Positions 55,293-64,000 of a stretch of DNA of 64,000 bases are shown piece after piece. The stretch comes from Budorcas taxicolor (taxonomy: Eukaryota; Chordata; Mammalia; Artiodactyla; Bovidae). The first letter of the stretch is position 1. Each line of letters starts with the position of its first letter. The notes under the pieces are model-generated. The model was not told the DNA's origin. It saw only the letters and a program-made list of their open reading frames with translations, and searched no databases. A program made the position numbers and the translations under genes. The stretch covers positions 39,481,272 through 39,545,271 of the forward strand of contig NC_068910.1 of NCBI RefSeq assembly GCF_023091745.1, given 5' to 3'.

Positions 55293-55565
55293 CCTGCTGC
55301 TGCTGCTAAGTCGCTTCAGTCGTGTCTGACTCTGTGCGACCCCATAGACGGCAGCCCACCAGGCTCCCCCGTCCCTGGGATTCTCCAGGCAAGAACACTG
55401 GAGTGCATTGCTATTTCCTTCTCCAATGCGTGAAAGTGAAAAGTGAAGTGAAGTTGCTCCGTCGTGTCCGACTTAGCGACCCCATGGACTGCAGCCCACC
55501 AGGCTCCTCCATCTATGGGATTTTCCAGGCAAGAGTACTGGAGTGGGGTGCCATTGCCTTCTCTG
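55293..55565 (-). mobile_element. Bov-A2 SINE with perfect target duplication
   Basis: Antisense two-unit element. Perfect 13-bp repeats 'atttctccctcct' flank it at 55280-55292 and 55566-55578. Confidence 0.97.
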
Positions 55566-55578
55566 ATTTCTCCCTCCT

Positions 55579-56097
55579 AGGGTTGTTCAAAATATTTTAT
55601 TCCTGCCTTTGTACCTCAAAGAGTTACTAGAAGGTAAAGACTTTATATAAGTGAACATATTTTGTAACCAGTGAAAAGTTAGAGAGAGAGAAGGTAAAAT
55701 TTTTATGAAGTTATATTACAAGAATGCTACTCTGATTCAGCCTTGAAATATATAAATTCAATTTAGAGAACTTTAGAACCAGGAGAGATGTCTGGAGGTC
55801 ACTTGGGTCCTGTCTCTGTTCACAAACAGGTAAAGTCCAAGACTTATTTTCTCCTGGAAGGCAGCCAGAGTCTCCCTCAGTAGCCTTGTATATTACCACA
55901 ATGATGAGAAAAAGATCAATGGATGTTTATTCCACAGTGACTTTGCTTATTAAGTTACTTCTTCAGTGTACCCAGGAGCACCCTGATCTGAGTGTTATTA
56001 ACAAAGCCTCTGGATGTTCCTAATTTATCCACAAGATGTGGCTTGAGATCTGGCTCATTAGATGTTACTGATGACCCTGGCTGGTGGTGGTGGTGGT
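55579..56097. other. No gene recognised
   Basis: Unassigned; a (GGT)n run lies at 56083-56098. Confidence 0.4.
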
Positions 56098-56465
56098 GTT
56101 CAGTTGCTCAGTCATGTCCAACTCTTTGCAACCCCATGGACTGCAGCATGCCAGGCTTCCCTGTCCTTCATTTCCCCAAATCCACTCAAACTCGTGTCCA
56201 TTGAGTCAGTGATGCCATCCAAGCATCTCATCCTCTGTCATCCCCTTCTCCTCCTGCCTTCAATCTTTCCCAGCATCAGGGTCTCTTTCCAATGAGTCAA
56301 TTCTTCCCATCAGGTGGCCAAAGTATTGGAGTTTCAGCTTCAGGATCAGTCCTTCCAATGAATATTCAGGCTGATTTCCTTTAGGATTGACTGGTTTGAT
56401 CTCCTTAAAGTACAAGGGACTCTCGAGTCTACTCCAACACCACAATTTGAAGGCATAAATTCTGG
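56098..56465 (-). mobile_element. BovB 3' fragment
   Basis: Antisense copy from 'gttcagttgctcagtcatgt' to 'caacaccacaatttgaaggc'. A likely target repeat 'ctggctggtg' occurs just before (about 56078) and at the far end (56462). Confidence 0.93.
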
Positions 56466-57677
56466 CTGGTGTGGTCAGTAGTAACCTCCCCAAATTCAGA
56501 GTTCTTGGCCTTTGAAAGTGGTGGAAAAGAGACCTAAGCTAAAGCTAGGGCCCCAAGTTCTAATAGTACTTCACTGCAAACTAGCCTGTTGATCTTGGAT
56601 AATAACTTGATAATTGGGAACATCATTTTTCCTATGTGTGAACCCACAGGAAGGGGCTAGGTGACTTCTGAGTCACTTTCAGCAAGGACAGGAGACATTT
56701 GATCATGGGGGATTTGAATGGCTATGTCATTTTGATAGGATGGCAAAGTAGTAATAATCTGCTGGGCAGCTGGTTGTCTTTGATGTTTGGTGGTTAATAA
56801 AATGGAAAGATTTACATGAATAGCTGAGTGCATCTTTCACTGTGGTGCCAGCTAGCTGCTGACTCCTGTTCCTTGGTTAGCCCTCAGTTACTATAAATTA
56901 AACTTAACTGCTTCTCCCCCTGGGAATGGTGCTCTGTAAATCAGCACTGGAAGAGAGTGGCCTGTCAAGAGGGCTTTTCATGGGACACTGTAACCACTGG
57001 AAAGACAGTGCATTGTCTGGCTTACTAGTTTCTGTCTTGGCAATTGTTTTCTTAATAATCCAAAGCTGTCAAGGAGGCGTAGCTCATGTGACTTGGGTTC
57101 TTGGCTGTCTCTTCTGGCTGGTAGGGTCATGCTCATCCTGTTGGTCTTTTTTCCCTCTGAACCCTCCATTCTGTATGTGGCAGGATTAAGTTAGCTGACA
57201 TATTTCCAGATAATAAGATCATTAAACACCCCTCCCCAATTTTTTTAAGAGGATAATTTTATCAAAAGTTAAACTGTCTATGAGTGCTAGTGATTGTAAT
57301 GTCATCCATATGGCTCTCCAATATGGGCTGGCCCAGCAGCCATGAATTGATGGTAATTCTCACTGTTACTGAGATGGTACTGGTCAGGCATGTCCCTACG
57401 CTTGCAAATAATCAATGTTTTTGTCTTAATTATCTAGTTAGAACTATGGAAGCCATCTCAGGGTCACCTTGAATACTCACATTAGAAAAATATAATGACC
57501 CTCCTGTGCTCTCTGTAGCTGGTTGGCTGAGCTTGAGAAGTTACAGGCGTGCAAAGAGTTTTCTCATTAAAACTAGAGTTGGTGCTGATAATTCCATACA
57601 CTCTCACCTCCTCCCACACCAGCACATCAGTGCTGAGCTCCAGAGAGACCAATGACTCTTGAACTTGGCCAGAAACT
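56466..57677. other. No gene recognised
   Basis: Unassigned single-copy-like sequence. Confidence 0.4.
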
Positions 57678-57813
57678 GCTGCTGCTGCTGCTGCTAAGGC
57701 ACTTCAGTCATGTCCGACTCTTAGCGACCTCATGGACCGCAGCCTACCAGGCTCCTCCATCCATGGGATTTTCCAGGTAAGAGTACTGGAGTGGGGTGCC
57801 ATTGCCTTCTCCG
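57678..57813 (-). mobile_element. Bov-A monomer SINE
   Basis: Antisense single unit with a (CTG)n end ('gctgctgctgctgctaaggc') and 'ggtgccattgccttctcc'. Short flanking repeat 'gaaact'. Confidence 0.93.
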
Positions 57814-58924
57814 GAAACTTCTGCATTTACTCACAAGTAGAAAAGAAAGCTGAAGTTATCTTCACTTGGCTTTTCAACTCACAAAGACTCAGCATGTAAT
57901 TGCAGTGGCCTGTGAGGCGCAGCAATGAGGTCATTTTAATGGGAACAAGACACCCCTCCTACAATAATAAGGGGGACAGACTTAATCACTGCTCTGTGGG
58001 GAAAATGGTCAGGATCAGGCAGTTCATTACGGAAATGGAGACTTGTTGAGAGACCCCTCAAAACAGAAAATGAAGTGCTGTTGATTATGTACCTGCTGCT
58101 TCTGAGGAATAGCTTCTCCTCAGGGTGCTGCTGCCCTGCTGAAGGCCACATAATATCAGAAAATGTGCTCTCAAAGAATTCTGTTATAAGGCATTTCCTG
58201 AATGGCCAGGAGACTGGATGTTCCTGTCCACCAAGAATGCTACAGGCTGAGACCTGAGGTGAGCACTACTAACTGAACGTATACCTGTGGGATGGGAACT
58301 GGGTCCCCTTCCACAGTGTTTTGTCTTTGTGATGTAGAATCTGAGTTGTTGAGGTCATTTAAAATAGTAGGAGGCAACATGTCCTGTTTGGAGGAAAAAA
58401 ACCCCACACTGGTTGGAAAGAGCCTTCCTAGCTTGTTAGCCTAGGTTTGTGTTTGCCAGTGACAGAAGTTGCATGTCAAGGATGGAGCTGACATAATCTG
58501 TGCTTCACACGTCTACTCTTGGTGCCAACTTCTATATACAGAACATCTGTGCACACTATGACTCTACCTGGAGGGGATGTTGTTGAGAGTGTCTGCTTAG
58601 TATGTGTGTGTGGTGAGGCAGGGGGCAAGCCAGCAGCGCTGAAGGGGTGGTCTGGAAGCCGTCTTCAATGCACAAATGAGAGTAGGTGAATAAGTGCCCA
58701 GCAGCCCTGTTTGTTGTTTGGGAAAGTCTGAGGCATGTTCCTTTCTGACCCCCAGAGCTGGCCATGAACTTGAGTTCCAGTTGTCCACAGCAGTAACTGG
58801 CTCCCAAGAGCACCATGAACTTCTTCCTTTTCATTCCTGCTTCTCTTCTCTACTCCATCACCAAAGGTTCCCAAGTGAATGAATTCATCAGAGTCCTTGC
58901 CTTAGGCCTGCTTTGGGGAAGGCG
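57814..58924. other. No gene recognised
   Basis: Short overlapping frames near 58556-58882 on both strands have no recognised motif. Confidence 0.4.
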
Positions 58925-59126
58925 TTGTGTTAGTTACTCAGTCGTGTCTGACTCTGCCACCCCCTGGACTGTAGCCTGCCAGGCTCCTCTGTCCATGGGA
59001 TTTCCCAGGCAAGAATACTGGAGTGGGTTGCCGTTCTATTCTCCAGGGATCTTCCCGACCCAGGGATTGAACCTGGGTCTCCTGCATTGCAGGCAGATTC
59101 TTTACCATCTGAGCCCCAAGGAAGAC
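58925..59126 (-). mobile_element. Bov-tA SINE
   Basis: Antisense copy from 'tgtgttagttactcagtcgt' to 'ctgagccccaaggaag'. Confidence 0.94.
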
Positions 59127-60420
59127 TTCTGGGGAAACTCAGGCTAATTGAAGGGGTGATGTTGCCGTTAAGAGGACAGGTTAATATTTCCAGGAGACAG
59201 TGCAACTGTTTGCATGCAAAACTCTCTTACCTCAGGGGATGATTACTCAGTGTGATACAGCATATTCCAGTTTATTTCAGGGGATAGCTGACATCATAGA
59301 GACTGCCTTTCTCTGGCTCTTAGGAAAGCGAAGTGATCGTGGACTTAAGTGACTGTGTGTTATGCTGCAAAAACAAGGTAACCACATTATAGTTTAATGC
59401 TAGGTACATAGTTCTCCTTGGGGACGTTCTTCTAAGAGTGAGTCAAGACTTTGGTCTTTTTCCACCTGGGGGACACTGAAATAGGAGGCAGTGGACAAAA
59501 TGAGGCGGAGGTAGCAGCAGGCAGAGTTCCACTGAGCAAGGGGCTGAGGTTGGAGGAGGAGGTGGGGATGAGAAAATCCTAGAAGAAACGTACAATAGAC
59601 CCATCCATCTACAGGAAAGATTTGTGTTAAATCCATGTGCAAAAAAATAAAAGAGACCTCATATTAATGATCAGAATAAATGCCCAATTTGATTTCGAAA
59701 ATGCCAGATATCCACTGTTAGGTTGCCCTAAGTCAATAACTATTATAAAAAATCCATCCAAGAATAGGCCAGCTAGTATGGGTAGTTAGTCAATCCCTCT
59801 ACTGGTACCTGACTCACTGCAGCAAAAGGCAAACCAGACAGTTGTCACTCTGCATCTGGTCATTTGAAAAGACGAATGGTGATGAGACTGTTTTGTTTGT
59901 TTTACTTTGCTAATTGCAAGGTTCGCAGAGTGTGGATCCAGGCAAACCTGGAGCTTTGAGGTAAACTGAACGGATTTTCATGCAACGGTTGAGCCTAGGT
60001 TCTTTTATCAGGGGACGCAAGAGTAAAATGAATGCAGAATGCAGGTTTTTTGCCATCTGGGCCACCAGGGAAGCCCCTTGAAGCACATACTCACAGGGAA
60101 ACATAGGAGCTTCTGTCTTTTTGAAAATGCTAAACTCCTGAGTAGAGAGTAAGTATGCATAGAGGATTTGAGTAAGCAAACCAAGGATTGAACTTCAGCA
60201 ATTTATTACATGTCACAACTTCAGTTTTCTCCTGTCCAAAATGGGATAATCGTGCCTGGATCTGAGATTTGACATGAAGATTACAAGACTTCACAAGAAA
60301 AGCACTTGGTGTGGTGTCTGACATGTGGCAAGTGCTTAATGATGGTAGCCATTGTAGTTTATGTCTTGCTGTGTAAAACAGGGCTTCCGGTTTTCATGCA
60401 TTGTTTGCACAATTATTTGG
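59127..60420. other. No gene; Bov-tA scrap and MIR
   Basis: 60035-60076 is a 40-bp antisense Bov-tA head ('gccaccagggaagcccc'). 60180-60360 is MIR-like ('cctgtccaaaatgggataat', 'ggcaagtgcttaatgatggt'). The rest is unassigned. Confidence 0.5.
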
Positions 60421-60622
60421 GTGGTGGTGGTTTAGTCGCTAAGTTATGTCCGACTCTTGTGACCCCATAGACTGTAGCCTGTCAGGCTCCTCTGTCCATA
60501 ATATTCTCCAGGCAAGATTACTGGAGTGGATTGCCATTTCCTTTTCCAGGGGATCTTCCTGACCCAGGGATCGAACCCAGGTCTCCACTGCAGGCACTTT
60601 CTTTACCGACTGAGCTACCATT
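60421..60622 (-). mobile_element. Bov-tA SINE
   Basis: Antisense copy from 'ggtttagtcgctaagttatg' to 'ttaccgactgagctacca'. Confidence 0.94.
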
Positions 60623-61720
60623 TGTAAACCATCTATTGGATGCTAGGCATGGTGATAGATACTGAGAATGGATGAGTGAAAGCAAGCTCAGTCCTGAACA
60701 TGAGACTGAACTCTAAGTCCCTGAGGGAGGAACAGTAATACTTGCTTCCCAGGTGGTTGGGCCCCTCCAAAGACATGAAAGTGTTTGCTAAGTTGAAGTA
60801 GGTTATAGGAATACCATTTTTTTTCTCCCTAGGGCAGTGATCCAGCCACCTTGACGTGAGGAGTTTGCTTTTGTTTTGAACAGAAGTAGACTGGGAATGG
60901 CTTGTCTACAAGTCTTGGATTGGAGAAATGAATCAGCTCTCTGAGGCTACATCCCCTTTTTCTCTTTAAACGTCTTTGAACTTGAGATCTTAACATCAGT
61001 CCTTATGCCACATCACCTGTAGACAGTCCCCAAGGAGACAGTTATTATTGTCACCCCGTGGGACACCAGAATCCCAGAAGTAGTGGCACAATGTGCTGAA
61101 TGGGATGGAGGCTGGCTTGGAACCTGGGTTCTGTAACTGGGGCCCCTGTTCCTGCAAACAGGCACCAGAATACATTGTCCTGTACATATTGTTTTGGATC
61201 CTGCTCTTGATTTTATCAACTGATGAAGGAAGAGGGAAAATGAGAACAATCCATTCAGCTGAACACAGCCGAAAAGGAGGTGGCATTCATCTTTCCCAGA
61301 CCCCATCTCTAGTATACAGAGAACTGAATAAACACCGGTGTGCCCATCCTGATAATTAAAACTCCTGAAAAAGAATGAGTTAGCCTGGAGGTATCATTAC
61401 CTGGAATACCAGCTTAGTGTCTTTCAAAACAGTGATAATTTTTATGTCCTGCCATAAATAATCACTTAAGTGGTTTGAAATGACAATGGGTCACAATGCC
61501 CTCCCTGTGCCTGTGGGATTTGTGCTAGAAAGCTGAACCTGCTCTAGAAGAGAAGTGCCCATCTGTGCTGAAAACTTTCATGAACACTCTCAATGTTTTA
61601 ATAAGCAGTGGACAGCAGAAAGCTTGGCTTGATCAGAGTAGGGGTGCTGAAGTTTCAAATGCTGGATGGAGAAGGGGGCAGATGGAGTCTGAAATTGCTT
61701 TGAAACCATCTTGGAGGCTT
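60623..61720. other. No gene recognised
   Basis: Short overlapping frames at 60996-61359 lie on both strands. No repeat named. Confidence 0.4.
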
Positions 61721-62375
61721 TTGTGGATTGAATGGTTTCCCCTCCTGAAAGATATGATGGAGTCCTAACTCTTGGTATCTGTGATGTTAGTTGGGAATAT
61801 AATCTTTTAAAAAATTATTTATTTATTTTGCTGCACTGGGTCTTACTTGTAGCATGTGGGATCTTTGATTTTTGTTGTAGCATGCAAGATCTTAAGTTGC
61901 AGCAACATGTATGTTAGTTTCCTGACCAGGGATCAAGCCTCGGCCCGTTGCATTGGGAGTGTGGAGTCTTAGCCACTGGAGCACCAGGGAAGTCCCTGAA
62001 AGTAGGGTCTTCACTGTTGTAACTACGATGTAGCTTAGGAGAAGGCCATACTGGAGTCAGGTAGGCCCTTAATCCAGTCTGACTGTGTCCTTATGGGAAA
62101 AGCAGAAGAGGCATGGAGGGAAGATGGCCATGGAAGGTGAGCGAGGCAGAGGCTGGAGCGGTGCAGCTGACAGCTAAGGAGGCCCAATGAAGGATGGCCG
62201 CCACCGGAGCTAGAACAGTCAAGGAAGGATTCTCCCATGGGTCTTGGAGGGTGGATGACCCTGCCAACACCTTGATTTCAGACTTCTAGCCTCCAGAGTT
62301 GGGAGAGAATCAGCTTACGTTTGAAGCCACCAAGTCTGCCGTACTTTGTTGTGACAACCCTAGGAAATGAATACA
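61721..62375 (+). repeat. Old mammalian LTR-like repeat split by a SINE
   Basis: 'tgaatggtttcccctcctga', 'agtcctaactcttggtatct' before the SINE and 'agtctgactgtgtccttatg', 'gattctcccatgggtcttgg', 'caacaccttgatttcagact' after it follow the order of a widespread old mammalian repeat. I do not name the family. Confidence 0.6.
61805..61997 (-). mobile_element. CHR-type SINE inserted in the old repeat
   Basis: Antisense copy from an AT-rich tail through 'ttgctgcactgggtcttact' to 'gcaccagggaagtccct'. Confidence 0.93.
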
Positions 62376-62479
62376 GAGGTGTTTGTGACTCACAGAGGGC
62401 AAATAGATGCATGCGTATCGGGGGAAGAGAGTTTGAAATATTGGATAACCACCACATTCATTCATTTCTTCATTTGCCA

Positions 62480-62850
62480 TTTAAGCAGGAGGCAGTATTG
62501 TATGGTAATTAAGATCCAGGCTTAGGAATCAGAGCTACACTTGATTTTCAGCTTTACTACATCCATGCAGGTGACTTCTAAAAAAATTTTGTTGGAGTAT
62601 AGCTGATTTACAATGTTGTGTTTCTGCAGTGCAGCAAAGTGAATCATAGCCTCTAACATTTGTTGATGAACTATCATATCCTTGGCTTTGCACCTTGAGC
62701 TGAATATGTAATTGTCATTGTTTTCTAGACAAGGAAACCAAGGCTCAGAAGGAGTAAGTCACTTGCCCAGAGTTAAATAGCTAATAAGTGGTTGTGGAGC
62801 TAGAGAGAATCCAGGTTGTTAGATTCCAGAGATTCTTCTCTTAACCACTA
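62480..62850 (+). repeat. MIR pieces around a short L1 fragment
   Basis: 62490-62575 and 62660-62850 carry MIR words ('cagtattgtatggtaattaa', 'gtcacttgcccagagttaaa'). 62578-62645 is an antisense L1 scrap ('gctgatttacaatgttgtgt'). Confidence 0.65.
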
Positions 62851-63096
62851 TGAAATATTTCTCAGTTTCCTTAAGTGTTGAGTGAGCTGGCTTAAAATAC
62901 CTGTCACGGAATTTTTATGAGCATTCCAGTTAAAAGAATTCAGGCAACACATGTAGAGAATGAAAATCAGTTATTCTTTACAACTCTTCATCACTAACTA
63001 GTTACAGACCCACAGGAAGTTGAAAAAAAAAATGGTACATTGAGGACCTGTGTACCTTCAGCTCCAATGAAAACAAATTACATAACTGTAACATAT

Positions 63097-63232
63097 GGAG
63101 AAGGAAATGGCAACCCACTCCAGTGTTCTCGCCTGGAGAATCCCAGGGACAGGCGAGCCTGGTGCGCTGCCCTCTATGGGGTTGCAGAGAGTCGGACACG
63201 ACTGAAGTCACTTAGCAGCAGCAGCAGCAGCA
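63097..63232 (+). mobile_element. Bov-A monomer SINE
   Basis: Sense single unit from 'ggagaaggaaatggcaaccc' to an (AGC)n tail of six units. Confidence 0.94.
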
Positions 63233-64000
63233 GAACATCCAAACCAAGGAAGTGACCTGGGTAGAATCTTCAGGATTTATTCACATTTCATCAGGTTTTA
63301 CATGCCTTGATGTGTGTGTGTATGTATGCAAGTTTATCATCTGTTGAGATTTGGACAACCACCGCAATCAAGGTACAGAGCGCTCCCCTCCTGACCCGGT
63401 AACTCCCTCAGGCTGCACTTTCATAATACATCCCACCCCCATCCCTAAGCCCTGGATACCACTAATCTCTTCTCCATCTCTATAATTTTGAGAATGTTAT
63501 ATAAATGGAACCGTGCTGTGCAGAACCTTTTGAAACTGTTTTTCTCTTTTCTTTTTCACTCAGCACAATAGCGAACACTTTCTGAGCACGTCTATATGCC
63601 AGGTGCCCTGCCAGAAGCAGTGGGTATGGATAGGTCAAATCCCTCACTTTAGCTTCAGCTAGTGAAGTCGCTGGCTGCTGTGTTACTGGGGGGCAGATAG
63701 CTTCAGCTTTCAGAAAAATCAAGGGATCATTTCTCTGGTGGCCAATTTTGCCTTTTTTTATATTGGCTTGTATTTCAGGCCCATATTGTTTCTCAAGTCA
63801 CATATTCACAGCATCGCTATTAAGGAGTCTGCGGGGAGAGTGCGAAAAAAATCCATGTTGGCAATATTTTCATCCAGACAGCTCCACCAACACCTAGTTA
63901 CCCTTTGTTGTGAGCTTTAATTGAGATATTCTGCAGATTGCCTTCTTTTGTGTCTCCACCTTCTCCCATCATAGCTGCGTAGTTTGGTGCACTTATGTAC
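63233..64000. other. No gene; old L1 fragment
   Basis: 63355-63600 is antisense old L1 ('atcaaggtacagagcgctcc', 'gagaatgttatataaatgga'). The last 400 bp are unassigned, with a short (GT)n run at 63312-63324. Confidence 0.5.

Overview
This window looks like intergenic or intronic nuclear DNA from a ruminant, most likely a bovid. I base this on many copies of bovid-type Bov-tA and Bov-A/Bov-A2 SINEs, BovB (RTE-type) LINE segments, CHR-type tRNA-derived SINEs, and an L1 closely resembling the young bovine L1 family. The repeats alone do not separate cattle from sheep or goat. I found no host protein-coding gene, rRNA, functional tRNA or CpG-rich promoter that I can support.

Bases 1-6783 hold the dominant feature: a sense-strand L1 retrotransposon that begins before the window. 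It has a 5' UTR with a T-rich block and about three 145-bp tandem monomers. ORF1 (308 codons) and ORF2 (1272 codons) are both uninterrupted, with the endonuclease, reverse transcriptase and Cys-rich key residues present. The 3' UTR carries a G-quadruplex motif. The A-rich tail contains AATAAA and is followed by about 35 bp of foreign sequence and a second poly(A). That segment closely matches part of an LTR at 26600-26638 in this same window, so it is probably a 3' transduction from a source L1 that sat inside another copy of that LTR family.

Bases 6784-25300 are old single-copy DNA with scattered MIR, L2, L1, MER5A-like and Tigger-like remnants, younger SINEs, a (CA)n microsatellite and a perfect AT-rich inverted repeat. 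Bases 25313-26965 are a long solo-type LTR with TG...CA ends, a 6-bp target duplication and an internal duplication. Bases 27380-28305 are an old antisense L1 interrupted by a Bov-A SINE and a (TATC)n microsatellite. A short acidic, serine-rich open frame at 31626-31990 may be a piggyBac-type transposase N-terminus with in-frame stops. Bases 41137-43153 are a BovB copy with its 5' part inverted, the signature of twin priming, and it still carries a 224-codon reverse-transcriptase frame. A hairpin mariner MITE with TA flanks lies at 43469-43557.

Bases 45000-64000 continue the same pattern: several SINEs with clean target-site duplications, a 165-bp duplication (49523 and 51282), a long purine-rich block next to a poly-C tract, and old L1, MIR and LTR-like fragments. 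The only elements that look able to act as working genes are the two L1 ORFs. Their products would jointly drive target-primed reverse transcription, and the SINEs with A-rich or AGC-rich tails and target duplications are typical passengers of the LINE machineries seen here.
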